From: Spirulina sp. SIO3F2
GTDB taxonomy: Bacteria > Cyanobacteriota > Cyanobacteriia > Cyanobacteriales > Spirulinaceae
DNA length: 47,788 nucleotides
Direction of reading: 5' to 3'
Assembly: GCA_010672165.1 (NCBI GenBank)
Contig: JAAHHN010000023.1
Location: forward strand, 1-47,788
Part shown: positions 10,370-18,917 of the stretch, piece after piece
Numbering within the stretch: the stretch's first letter is position 1
How the letters are laid out: each line of letters opens with the position of its first letter
Notes under the pieces: model-generated
Databases searched by the model: none
What the model saw: only the letters and a program-made list of their open reading frames with translations
What the model was told of the DNA's origin: nothing
Translations under genes and position numbers: made by a program

Positions 10370-12412
10370 TTAACCAACATCCCAATATTGGGTTTCTTGG
10401 GACGTCAGCATCCGGCCCAGCTTGAGATATTCAGTTTTTGTTGCGTCGAGAATCAGCTTCATCGTCACAGGTTGCTCAGCCTCAGCCGCAAGAAAGGCCG
10501 CATTGAGGGCGATCGCTTTAATATTTCCCCCCGTCACATCCAGCTGGCCTAATAGCTCAAAATCTAAATCTTGAGTGGGGGTTTGCTTGGGGAACACCCG
10601 CTGCCAAATTTTGCTGCGCTCGGGTTGTTTGGGATAGGGGAAATTGAGAATAAACCGGAGACGACGTAGAAAGGCTTGATCCAGATTATCTTTGAGGTTC
10701 GTTGTGAGAATCGCCAAGCCCTGATAAGACTCCATCCGTTGGAGTAGATAGCTCACTTCAATATTGGCATGGCGATCGTGACTATCTTTGACTTGGGTGC
10801 GCTTCCCAAAGAGGGCATCGGCTTCATCAAAGAGCAAAATCGCCCCCCCCACTTCTGCCGCGTCAAAAATCCGCCGCAGATTTTTCTCGGTTTCGCCAAT
10901 GTATTTGCTCATGATGGCGCTGAGATCAATGCGGAAGAGATCCAGCTTCAACTCGTTAGCTAGGATTTCTGCTGCTGTGGTTTTACCCGTACCGCTAGCC
11001 CCAGCGAAAAGGGCAGCCAGCCCCAAACCCCGTTGATTTTTGCCCGCGAAGCCCCACTGTTGATAAACCCTGGCCTGCTGACGCACATGGGTTGTAATCT
11101 GACGCAGAGTGTTTTTCTCGCGCTCTGGCAAAATCAGGTCATCCCAAGTGGCATTTACTGTAATGCGCTGGGCTAGCCCTTCGAGTTGGGGGCGAGCTTG
11201 TAAGCGGCAAAATTCCCAGAGGCGAGTCCCCAACTCGGTGGTTGATTCTGTTACTTGATTCTGCACCGCAGCGCTCGCGGTTTGAATCATGGCACCAGAC
11301 AAACGAAATTGCGACGCCAAGCGAGCCAGCTCTTCATCCTGAAACGATGCGGGGGCATCTGCCTCCTCCCAAGCGTCCTGCCAGAGTTCAAGCTGCTCGC
11401 CATATTGCAAGCCCACTACATCAAACGTGAGCACGGCTGGATGGGAGAGTTGCAATCGTTGATCGGTGAGGACAATCAACGGGAGATTAATGCTGTTTAA
11501 AAACACATCAACCAAGGGTGCGCCGCCATTCGGCCCGGTTTCGCTGGTTTTCGAGTTCGTGATCTGCACTTGTAGGAGGGCCGGCTCTAGGACGAACCAG
11601 CGTCTTAACCGCAGCATAAGGTGCTGTAGCTCGGCGCGATCGCGGGGGATGGAATCACTCGAAAGACTGTAGAGGGGAACACCGATCGCCTGGCTCACCT
11701 GGGTGGTAATCGCTTGCTGAAAGTCACGGAGGGTGCCACACAACTGCACCACGGGGGGCAGCTCAGAGGTCGCATAAAATAGCCCGACCATTTGCTCCAC
11801 AATCGTTTGGTGCGAGGGTTGTAGCTGAATCTGGCTAGAGGCTCGGCTGTACCCGGTTGTTACTGTGCCCTCCAGGAACGGATCGCTATAGGGCTCACCG
11901 ACGAGATAGTTCAAAATCGCTTCGTCAATTTGCAGGGGTGCGCGTGGCGGTTCAGGCGTGCTGGCCCAACGCACCAGTTGCCATTGTCGCAGCGGCCGAC
12001 GGGCGGTAACACTGTTCCAGTGGGGGTTAGGGAAGCATTGCAGGGCAAGTTGGAAGGTGGTGCTGCCGAGTTCAGGGATGTTCTGCGCGATCGCCAGCAC
12101 CCCAGGGAAATCTGGATGCATGGCTTGGCCAGTACAGCAGAGCAAAATGGCTCGCTCAAATTCCGACAGACCAAACTTCTGACACAACACCTCAAGCGCT
12201 GGCGGTGCAGACATGGTATTGGCAGTTGTTGCCTGAGTTTGAATCGCGGTCTCCAGGTCTTCTTCGTAGGGCTGAGCCTGGCGGTTGGCAATATGCCGGG
12301 TTAAGTAACCCCGGACGATCGCGATCGCTTGCATCAGATAGTCGAAGTTGTTCGCTTGCCAGGGTTGAGTGGAATTGTCCATTGAGAATTCAGCAAGGGC
12401 AGAAGGGGCCAT
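10370..12412 (-). CDS. AAA+ ATPase of the eCIS type
   Basis: 680 residues. The N-terminal 400 residues are a helical region that starts with the EVLCQKFGLSEFERAILLCC block typical of ATPases encoded with contractile injection systems. The C-terminal AAA+ module has Walker A GASGTGKT at 471-478, Walker [13 protein letters not shown] with Asp529-Glu530, sensor 1 LTTNLKDNLD, arginine-finger-type RRLRF and a lid ending SQETQYWDV. It probably remodels or loads particles or cargo; the exact step is not known. It is 50% or more identical by eye to the ATPase at 20756-22693 across the AAA+ part. It is convergent with the preceding DUF4157 gene. A second Met, 30 nt downstream, could also be the start. 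No clear ribosome site was seen. Confidence 0.88.
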   Translation of the reverse strand: MAPSALAEFSMDNSTQPWQANNFDYLMQAIAIVRGYLTRHIANRQAQPYEEDLETAIQTQATTANTMSAPPALEVLCQKFGLSEFERAILLCCTGQAMHPDFPGVLAIAQNIPELGSTTFQLALQCFPNPHWNSVTARRPLRQWQLVRWASTPEPPRAPLQIDEAILNYLVGEPYSDPFLEGTVTTGYSRASSQIQLQPSHQTIVEQMVGLFYATSELPPVVQLCGTLRDFQQAITTQVSQAIGVPLYSLSSDSIPRDRAELQHLMLRLRRWFVLEPALLQVQITNSKTSETGPNGGAPLVDVFLNSINLPLIVLTDQRLQLSHPAVLTFDVVGLQYGEQLELWQDAWEEADAPASFQDEELARLASQFRLSGAMIQTASAAVQNQVTESTTELGTRLWEFCRLQARPQLEGLAQRITVNATWDDLILPEREKNTLRQITTHVRQQARVYQQWGFAGKNQRGLGLAALFAGASGTGKTTAAEILANELKLDLFRIDLSAIMSKYIGETEKNLRRIFDAAEVGGAILLFDEADALFGKRTQVKDSHDRHANIEVSYLLQRMESYQGLAILTTNLKDNLDQAFLRRLRFILNFPYPKQPERSKIWQRVFPKQTPTQDLDFELLGQLDVTGGNIKAIALNAAFLAAEAEQPVTMKLILDATKTEYLKLGRMLTSQETQYWDVG

Positions 12413-12699
12413 CAGCGAGTCAATAGCAACACGTGGGGTTTGCGTTGCGGCGCATCAACTCGAATTCTATTCTTTCGTTTTATAGGGTTCTAGCCTAACG
12501 CTTCCACGCACAGCAAAAAATAGCAGGATTGAAGCTCAACCTTCACGCTAGGGCTGTGTTCCCCTTGTTTAGGTGCGTCGCCGAGCCTTAAAAAATCTTA
12601 TTCAGAAAAAGTCACAATAAGGAGAACGTTTTCTTCTCATGGCTGGCTAAACATGGGTTGACATTGCTGTTGGGCGATCGCCATCTCCACTGCCAACTA

Positions 12700-12743
12700 T
12701 AGACCTTGGTCTAGGAGAGATTGCGAAAAAAAGCGGTTATAAA
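12700..12743 (+). promoter_or_regulatory. Perfect palindromic operator plus -10 box of the second DUF4157 gene
   Basis: TAGACCTTGGTCTA at 12700-12713 is a perfect 14-bp palindrome. TATAAA lies at 12738-12743, again exactly 24 nt downstream, and the ATG is 82 nt from the operator start. The sequence after the palindrome (GGAGAGATTGCG) resembles the AGACATTACCG tail seen at the other sites, so the recognised site may be longer than the palindrome. The intergenic DNA 12413-12781 also separates this gene from the divergent AAA+ ATPase gene, so the operator could affect both. Confidence 0.7.
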
Positions 12744-12781
12744 GAGGAGTAGACAACGCTTATCCAAGCATCCCAACGTTA

Positions 12782-14050
12782 ATGAGCCGCCAACACCAAA
12801 CCCGGATCGCCGCTTCCTCTGCAAACCCAAAGCGAAAGTCCCAATTTACGGCTCCGCCTGTTGTGCAACCCAAAGCCCAGAACAGTAGCTTCACTCAGCA
12901 GCCAAAGGTGCAAACAAAAGGCAGCGGCTCAGTTGACCCCCTAGCACGACTCAAAGAAAGTGCCCAGCTCCAAGCCAAGCTCAGCATTGGCCAACCCAAC
13001 GACAAATACGAGCAAGAAGCAGACCGGGTTGCCCGTGATGTGGTGCAACGGCTGCATGCCCCGATCACCAATGCAGCCGAACCTGGCCCGACGATTAATC
13101 TCAAACCCTATGTACAGCGGAGTTCTGCCCTTACGGGGGGTGAAGCCTCCAGTGAGCTAGAGTCTTCCATTAACCGCGCTAAAGGTGGGGGGCAGTCGTT
13201 GGATGCCGGGTTGCAGCAGTCGATGGGCAGTGCAATGGGAGCAGACTTTAGCAACGTAAAGGTGCATACGGATCGCACCTCAGACCAGCTCAACAAGTCA
13301 GTACAGGCGCGAGCCTTTACGACGGGCAGTGATGTGTTTTTCCGTAAGGGCGAATATAAACCCGGCAGCAAAGGGGGGCAGGAGTTGATTGCCCATGAAC
13401 TGACCCATGTGGTGCAGCAGGGGGCGGCTGGAGTGCAACGCCAAATTCAGCGGGCAGCACTGACCCCGCCCAGCATTACCGTCAATGCTGTTTCCCCCAA
13501 CGTTATTCAGTGCGACCCGACCATCGACTACGAAAAGAAATGGCCCTTCAAGAAATTCGCTAATTATGAGAAGAAGTTCAAAGATGTAGACATGAAACAG
13601 AACAAGGTTACTGACAGTGACGATAAAGATCTTGGCACCATCGGACTAGGGCCCTGTTGTGCCATTATCGTCGCTTGTTCTGTGCAGGGTCAGGGTTGGG
13701 TTGTGGGGATGCACCACTACTCAGGATTTGTCGGTAAGGATGCAACCAGTATCACTGACGTTTACAAGAGCTTGCATAGCGAAGTTGAAACTGCGGCGAA
13801 AAAGAAGGGCACTATCGAAGCTACACGTAAGTATCTTATTCCTGGTTCACAAACTGCAACTGCCCATAAAGAAACCATTGAAGAGTTCGAAAAACAGCAA
13901 AAAGGATTTGATAATGATTGGCGAGCCTTATCCGCAAAGTATGCTGAAGAACGGCAGGGGGCTGTAAATCCCTCAATTTCTGTCACCATTGAACAGAAGA
14001 AGCATTGGTATCGGAAGAATGATTTGGTCATCAAATATTACTACACCTAA
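12782..14050 (+). CDS. eCIS core-domain (DUF4157) protein with CheD-like deamidase payload
   Basis: 422 residues. The leader (MSRQHQTRIAASSANPKRKS, PPVVQPK) and DUF4157 core, with HELTH at 205-209, are nearly the same as in its neighbours. The junction is GVQRQIQRAALTPP. The payload holds TIGLGPCCAIIV at residues 286-297 followed by VVGMHHYSG, with Cys292/Cys293 and His311/His312. Chemotaxis deamidase CheD has TLGLGSCVAV and a catalytic His 17 residues after its Cys; here the second Cys and first His are 18 apart. The CheD, CNF and BLF1 toxins share this Cys-His deamidase fold, so I infer a glutamine deamidase effector. The last about 90 residues are charged and helical and end in a beta-like IKYYYT. 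No immunity gene is visible beside it. Confidence 0.78.
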   Translation: MSRQHQTRIAASSANPKRKSQFTAPPVVQPKAQNSSFTQQPKVQTKGSGSVDPLARLKESAQLQAKLSIGQPNDKYEQEADRVARDVVQRLHAPITNAAEPGPTINLKPYVQRSSALTGGEASSELESSINRAKGGGQSLDAGLQQSMGSAMGADFSNVKVHTDRTSDQLNKSVQARAFTTGSDVFFRKGEYKPGSKGGQELIAHELTHVVQQGAAGVQRQIQRAALTPPSITVNAVSPNVIQCDPTIDYEKKWPFKKFANYEKKFKDVDMKQNKVTDSDDKDLGTIGLGPCCAIIVACSVQGQGWVVGMHHYSGFVGKDATSITDVYKSLHSEVETAAKKKGTIEATRKYLIPGSQTATAHKETIEEFEKQQKGFDNDWRALSAKYAEERQGAVNPSISVTIEQKKHWYRKNDLVIKYYYT

Positions 14051-14100
14051 TATCTGAGTTCGACGCTACTCAGCAAAAGAGCTGGTCTGAAGCCTGTTCT

Positions 14101-14144
14101 TAGCTCAATATCTAAAAGGCATTACCGGAAACAAAAATTATCAA
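14101..14144 (+). promoter_or_regulatory. Degenerate operator plus -10 box of the third DUF4157 gene
   Basis: TAGCTCAATATCTA at 14101-14114 aligns base for base with the 14-bp palindromes of the neighbours but has lost part of its symmetry. The tail AAAGGCATTACCGG matches AAAGACATTACCG at 16350. TATCAA at 14139-14144 is again 24 nt downstream and the ATG is 86 nt from the site start. The weak left arm suggests lower affinity or reliance on read-through from the gene upstream. Confidence 0.5.
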
Positions 14145-14186
14145 TGTAGGCTGAGACACCGCCCTCCCATCAACAAACTGAAATCT

Positions 14187-16142
14187 ATGGGCCGCCAATA
14201 TCAAACCCGGATCGCCGCTTCCTCTGCCAACCCAAAGCGAAAATCCCAATTTATGGCTCCGCCCGTTGTGCAACCCAAACTGCGTCGGCAGAAGACCAGT
14301 GAGTTACCCGACGGGAGTCGCACAGTTGACCCTCTGGCGCGGCTTAAAGAAACTGCCCAGCTCCAAGCCAAACTCAGCATTGGCCAGCCCAACGATAAAT
14401 ACGAACAAGAAGCAGATCGCGTTGCCCGTGATGTGGTCCAACGCCTCCATACCCCCATCATTAACGCGGCAGAGCCTGGCCCAACAATTAATCTCAAATC
14501 CTATGTCCAACGCAGTAGCGCTCTAACGGGGGGTGAGGCGTCCAGTGAGCTAGAGTCTTCAATCAATCGTGCCAAGGGTGGTGGTCAGGCGCTAGATGCC
14601 GGTTTGCAGCAATCGATGGGCAATGCCATGGGAGCCGACTTTAGCAACGTTCAGGTGCATACGGATAGCACCTCAGACCAACTCAACCAATCCATTCAAG
14701 CCCGCGCCTTCACAACGGGCAGTGATGTGTTTTTTAAAAAAGGCGAATACAACCCCGGCAGCAAGGGCGGTCAGGAACTCATTGCCCATGAGTTAACCCA
14801 TGTGGTGCAGCAAACTGGCAACACAGTGCAGCGGAGTGGCGATGAGGTAATTCAGCGTTGGCTAGCTGACTCTAATGGCAATGTGATGAACCCCAAAGCC
14901 GCAGTTCAGTTCTTGGTTGCTAAAAAGATCCCTAAATTCTCTGCTGAACTCTTGGTTGAGGAAGCAAAGAAAGACAAAAGTATGATTCGTCCGCATGAGT
15001 TAATCCCTATTGCCCGTAAAGCAATGCAGGAAGGCTGGAAGCCTATCCAGTATGGACATAATCTTCAGAAATACATTAAGAACAACCAGCAAAACCCAGA
15101 TCAGCCTTGGACTGAAATGGATGCAGAAGATGATGTAGCGATTACAGAGGCCTATGTTCGCCATGAAGACATCAGACAATACATCACTCAAAAAGAACAA
15201 GATAAGATTCTCAAATATATCCAGCATACACATAATTCTGGAGCTGTAACACCGATGTATTGGGTAAGAGATCCCGTGTCTAAACACGGTAATTTTACTG
15301 CAATTACCCATGCGAGAACAGGATTACGCCCCGTCATTGGTCCTGAAAGTTTTGCCAAGCCAAGTAGTGGAGTGGATACGGTATATCGTGGTGGCAGTTT
15401 GAGCCCGACCAAATTACATGAATACAAGGGTTTCAGAGCTTGGGGAGCTGATCTCGATATTTATTACCACACCTTCTCAGCTCAAACAGCAAGGGGGCAC
15501 AGTGCTTGGGTTTCAACAAGCGACGATCTAGAGGTAGCCAAGGGTTTTGCCCAGGATGTAACTGGCGACCGAGCTTATATTTACAAAATCTCTACAGCAG
15601 GCCTCAATCCGATTAAAGTATACCCGTTGTCAGCTCATGGCTCTGATGAGCAGGAAGTTGTCATTCCTTACCACGTCCCGCTTAAAAACATTAAAGCAGT
15701 CAAATCCGTGTATCTTGGCAATAATAAATGGTACCCTCTTACGGGTAAAGCAGACGATGCTGTCAAGACAGAACAGCAAATAAAGGTAGTAGAAAACAAC
15801 TTCCAGAAAAAAAGTAAAAAACTCGAAAATAAAGAGGCAAAGAAGGAAGAACGCATTACATATAATGAAAAGAAATTGATGGATTGGTTGCAGAAAGATC
15901 CAAAAGGAATGACGGTTTTCAAGAAGCTCAAGGGTGAACCAAGCCTCAAAGGAGGTCTAGCGTCAAAGATAACCAGTTACATTATTGGTATCGGTAAAAA
16001 TAGTGATTTAGCTAAACTGAGTTTGAAGGTCAGTGACACTCAGGAGAAGTCTTGTGGGGTTTCAGCAGATGATAGACAGGAAATGAAGCATCTTCTTATA
16101 GAGTGGTGGGCTTACTACCATACCAAGAACCCGGGCAATTGA
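14187..16142 (+). CDS. eCIS core-domain (DUF4157) protein with ADP-ribosyltransferase payload
   Basis: 651 residues. It has the leader MGRQYQTRIAASSANPKRKS and a DUF4157 core with HELTH at 201-205, then the junction VQRSGDEVIQRWL. Residues about 370-510 fit an R-S-E class ADP-ribosyltransferase: VYRGGSLSP with Arg401, FRAWGADLDIYYHTFSAQTA, WVSTS with Ser443-Thr444-Ser445, and SDEQEVVIPYHVP with the Glu488-Gln489-Glu490 pair. The E-x-E form usually goes with arginine or other protein targets, while the FRAWG and SAWVSTS style also resembles pierisin/scabin enzymes that modify DNA, so the target is open. A 190-residue segment before it (WLADSNGNVM onward) is shared with the next gene. The last about 85 residues are a lysine-rich unit related to the repeats of the next protein. 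Confidence 0.8.
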   Translation: MGRQYQTRIAASSANPKRKSQFMAPPVVQPKLRRQKTSELPDGSRTVDPLARLKETAQLQAKLSIGQPNDKYEQEADRVARDVVQRLHTPIINAAEPGPTINLKSYVQRSSALTGGEASSELESSINRAKGGGQALDAGLQQSMGNAMGADFSNVQVHTDSTSDQLNQSIQARAFTTGSDVFFKKGEYNPGSKGGQELIAHELTHVVQQTGNTVQRSGDEVIQRWLADSNGNVMNPKAAVQFLVAKKIPKFSAELLVEEAKKDKSMIRPHELIPIARKAMQEGWKPIQYGHNLQKYIKNNQQNPDQPWTEMDAEDDVAITEAYVRHEDIRQYITQKEQDKILKYIQHTHNSGAVTPMYWVRDPVSKHGNFTAITHARTGLRPVIGPESFAKPSSGVDTVYRGGSLSPTKLHEYKGFRAWGADLDIYYHTFSAQTARGHSAWVSTSDDLEVAKGFAQDVTGDRAYIYKISTAGLNPIKVYPLSAHGSDEQEVVIPYHVPLKNIKAVKSVYLGNNKWYPLTGKADDAVKTEQQIKVVENNFQKKSKKLENKEAKKEERITYNEKKLMDWLQKDPKGMTVFKKLKGEPSLKGGLASKITSYIIGIGKNSDLAKLSLKVSDTQEKSCGVSADDRQEMKHLLIEWWAYYHTKNPGN

Positions 16143-16270
16143 GAGAATTGTAGCTCACGGGTTGAATCTTACTTGCTGAGATTTTCGATCCGCTTTGACG
16201 CAGAACATTGAAGATGGCTTCCTGAAGCCCAGAGAAGTGTTGGACAATGGTCTTTTGCTGTGGTGTTCTA

Positions 16271-16322
16271 CTAATCTAGCTCCCAATATTGGGTTTCCGC
16301 TTTGGTGAGCGATCGCGATCCC
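16271..16322 (-). pseudogene. 3'-end fragment of an eCIS AAA+ ATPase gene
   Basis: The minus strand reads SRSLTKAETQYWELD and a stop (TAG at 16273-16271). This matches the last residues of the two complete ATPases here ([12 protein letters not shown] at 22650-22693 and TSQETQYWDV at 10370-10400). Only about 50 bp survive, just left of the operator of the next DUF4157 gene, at the place where the 12.7-kb gene has a whole ATPase gene upstream. It looks like the scar of a lost ATPase copy. Confidence 0.55.
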
Positions 16323-16335
16323 CATAATCCAGCTC

Positions 16336-16379
16336 TAGACGTTGGTCTAAAAGACATTACCGACAAAATCAACTATAAA
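16336..16379 (+). promoter_or_regulatory. Palindromic operator plus -10 box of the fourth DUF4157 gene
   Basis: TAGACGTTGGTCTA at 16336-16349 is followed by AAAGACATTACCG and, 24 nt after the palindrome, TATAAA at 16374-16379. The ATG at 16416 is 80 nt from the site start. This is the cleanest copy of the whole unit (palindrome, tail, -10 box). The rest of the gap 16143-16415 holds only the ATPase fragment. Confidence 0.68.
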
Positions 16380-16415
16380 TGAGAGCTGAGATGTCTCCTG
16401 TTAAAACTCAAGCTT

Positions 16416-18917
16416 ATGGGCCGCCACTATCAAGCTCGCACTGCTACTTCTTCTGCCCCCACACAACAGCAGAAGTCTCAATTTACGGCTCCGCCTGTTG
16501 TACAGCCTAAATGGCGTCGGCAGAAGACCAGTGAGTTACCCGATGGGAGTCGTACAGTTGACCCCCTGGCACGGCTTAAAGAAGCTGCCCAGCTCCAAGC
16601 CAAGCTCAGCATTGGGCAACCCAATGATAAATACGAACAAGAAGCAGACCGGGTTGCCCGTGATGTCGTCCAACGCCTCCATACCCCCATCATTAACGCG
16701 GCAGAGCCTGGCCCAACAATTAATTTAAAATCCTATGTCCAACGCAGTAGCGCTCTAACGGGGGGTGAGGCGTCCAGTGAGCTAGAGTCTTCAATCAATC
16801 GTGCCAAGGGTGGCGGTCAGGCGCTAGATGCGGGCTTGCAGCAGTCGATGGGGAGTGCGATGGGGGCAGACTTTAGCGGCGTCAAGGTGCATACGGATAG
16901 CACCTCAGACCAGCTCAATCAGTCCATTCAAGCCCGTGCCTTCACAACAGGCAGTGATGTGTTTTTTAAAGAAGGGGAGTACAACCCCAGCAGCAAGGGG
17001 GGTCAGGAGTTGATTGCCCATGAGCTAACCCATGTAGTGCAGCAGGGGGCAGCCGGAGCAGGGGTGCAGCGCAGCAGCGACATTGTAGTGCAGCGTTGGC
17101 TCAAGGATGGCAAAACAGGCAATGTGATGAACGAGAAAGTTGCCCTAAAACATTTGACCAGTAACAAAATTCCGGAGCAGTTAGCACAAATCACGATTGA
17201 CGTTGCTAAAAAACACAAAGATCCGGTGCAGAAAGCTGAACTCTTGAGGATTGGTCGCCAAGCTATGGTGCTGGCCAACAGAATCCCGGAGTGGAATCCT
17301 ATCAAAATAGGCTCAGAACTTAAGTACTATATGATGGTGCCTGGGCATGCGGATGCACCCTGGGCAACACAGGACGCTTCAGGCGGTTATCAAGGATCGC
17401 GGTCATTTGAGTTCACCGAAAAAGTGGTACAGCATAAAGATATTGGTGAATATATCCCAGAACAAGAACTGGCAAAAATCATCCAGACTATCACTGAGAA
17501 ACACTATGCTGTTAAACCCCTGGTACCAAGCTACTGGGTCCAGGATGATGTCTCAAACAAAGAACAATTTAAAAGCATCACCCACAATGGCTTGCGCCCA
17601 GTAGTGACCCCTGCTAGCTTCGGTGGGGCTTATCCGCGCCCCCCTGTATCTCCGAATAAACCCCTCTATCGTGGTACGGGTCTCTCACCAATGCAGATCT
17701 ATCAACAAGGTGGATTCCGAGGCTGGGGCATTGATGATGATCTTTACTTCCATACTATGACAGCGCAAACCAATCGGCGACATAGTGCCTACCTGTCAAC
17801 AACAACAATCAAGACTAAGGCTATCTCGTTTGCCACAAATAACAAAGGCTATGTCTACGAGATCAATCCAATGAATTTATTCGCCATCGATCTGACTGTC
17901 CTCAGTAGATTCCCAGAGGAAAATGAAATAGCTATTCCCTACATTATCCCCTTCGACAGTATTACGAGAATCTATGATAAGGATCTCAATGTAATTGAGA
18001 TCCAAAAATTGAAGATGGACGGGAGTAATGCATTCGAGCGATGTTTGCAGCAGATTGATGCAATTTCTGGCTTTGCGGCGGCGCAGCAAGAAAAAAACTC
18101 GAAGGACAGGATTGAAGGGGAATTTAATATTGCAAAAGATGATCAAGATTGGGGAAATATGTATGACGACTTAGAAAACAATATGGATCAACATGATACT
18201 GTTTTAGGGGAGCTAGAGCGTCAACAGAGATTGGCTAGACGTGTCCCTATGAACGAGATGATGTTGACTGATTTACTGGAGAATGTGGTGCATAGTTCTT
18301 ACGACGCGATGAAAGAGTCCTATGAGGTTAGTGGACAGCTAAAGGGGAAAGAGACCCATAAATTGTATAACAAAGTCATTAAATTAGAACGATTTAATCA
18401 AGTAAGGCTTGATGATGGTAGTGGTTCGGTACGGTCTTTAAATATTAAGGCGTTATCTGAGATGTCCGGAGAACCTGAACAACAGGAACAGAAAGCCGCA
18501 TTCGCTAACTTAGTAGGAAGCTGGTGGGTTCACTGCTATGCACCACAAAATGGTATGGTTGCGAATTCAAGAAGTGCCAGCAATCGGGTACCGCTGGATG
18601 AAGCTACGTTTATGGATATATTGATGAATGAGGGGGCAACTTCTTACAAAAGGGCGAAGAAAGCTTATGAAGAGACTGGCAGTGTGAAGGGAAGTTACGA
18701 ATTTGCAACTGTATACACTAAGATCCTTGGCATGAAGAAGTATAGCCAATTAAGGCTGGATGATGGGAGTGGAGCGGTCAGAGCTGTCAATACAAAACCA
18801 CTGAAAGAAATAACCGATAAGAATGAGAAAAAAGCACAAAAACCAGCATTTGTTGAGCTTGTAAAAAGCTGGTGGCTGAACTGCTATGCTCCCAATAATA
18901 CGTTGGTTGATTTGTAG
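16416..18917 (+). CDS. eCIS core-domain (DUF4157) protein with ADP-ribosyltransferase payload and C-terminal repeats
   Basis: 833 residues. It opens MGRHYQARTATSSAPTQQQK, with DUF4157 and HELTH at 202-206, then VQRSSDIVVQRWL. The ADP-ribosyltransferase domain (about 385-525) has LYRGTGLSP with Arg419, FRGWGIDDDLYFHTMTAQTN, YLSTTT with Ser461-Thr462-Thr463 and PEENEIAIPYIIP with Glu502-Asn503-Glu504. It is a paralogue of the payload in the previous gene but clearly diverged. Residues about 610-715 and 725-830 are two copies of a 100-residue unit sharing LRLDDGSG-type and FxxLVxSWWxxCYAP endings; the previous protein has one distant copy. These may bind a host target or cap the enzyme. The DNA of the shared N-terminal part is far more alike than the payload DNA, which suggests payload swapping. 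Confidence 0.8.
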   Translation: MGRHYQARTATSSAPTQQQKSQFTAPPVVQPKWRRQKTSELPDGSRTVDPLARLKEAAQLQAKLSIGQPNDKYEQEADRVARDVVQRLHTPIINAAEPGPTINLKSYVQRSSALTGGEASSELESSINRAKGGGQALDAGLQQSMGSAMGADFSGVKVHTDSTSDQLNQSIQARAFTTGSDVFFKEGEYNPSSKGGQELIAHELTHVVQQGAAGAGVQRSSDIVVQRWLKDGKTGNVMNEKVALKHLTSNKIPEQLAQITIDVAKKHKDPVQKAELLRIGRQAMVLANRIPEWNPIKIGSELKYYMMVPGHADAPWATQDASGGYQGSRSFEFTEKVVQHKDIGEYIPEQELAKIIQTITEKHYAVKPLVPSYWVQDDVSNKEQFKSITHNGLRPVVTPASFGGAYPRPPVSPNKPLYRGTGLSPMQIYQQGGFRGWGIDDDLYFHTMTAQTNRRHSAYLSTTTIKTKAISFATNNKGYVYEINPMNLFAIDLTVLSRFPEENEIAIPYIIPFDSITRIYDKDLNVIEIQKLKMDGSNAFERCLQQIDAISGFAAAQQEKNSKDRIEGEFNIAKDDQDWGNMYDDLENNMDQHDTVLGELERQQRLARRVPMNEMMLTDLLENVVHSSYDAMKESYEVSGQLKGKETHKLYNKVIKLERFNQVRLDDGSGSVRSLNIKALSEMSGEPEQQEQKAAFANLVGSWWVHCYAPQNGMVANSRSASNRVPLDEATFMDILMNEGATSYKRAKKAYEETGSVKGSYEFATVYTKILGMKKYSQLRLDDGSGAVRAVNTKPLKEITDKNEKKAQKPAFVELVKSWWLNCYAPNNTLVDL

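Noticed and set aside
11930..12304. Plus-strand open frame opposite the AAA+ ATPase gene
   Set aside because: It is antisense to a well-supported ATPase reading frame and shows no family features.
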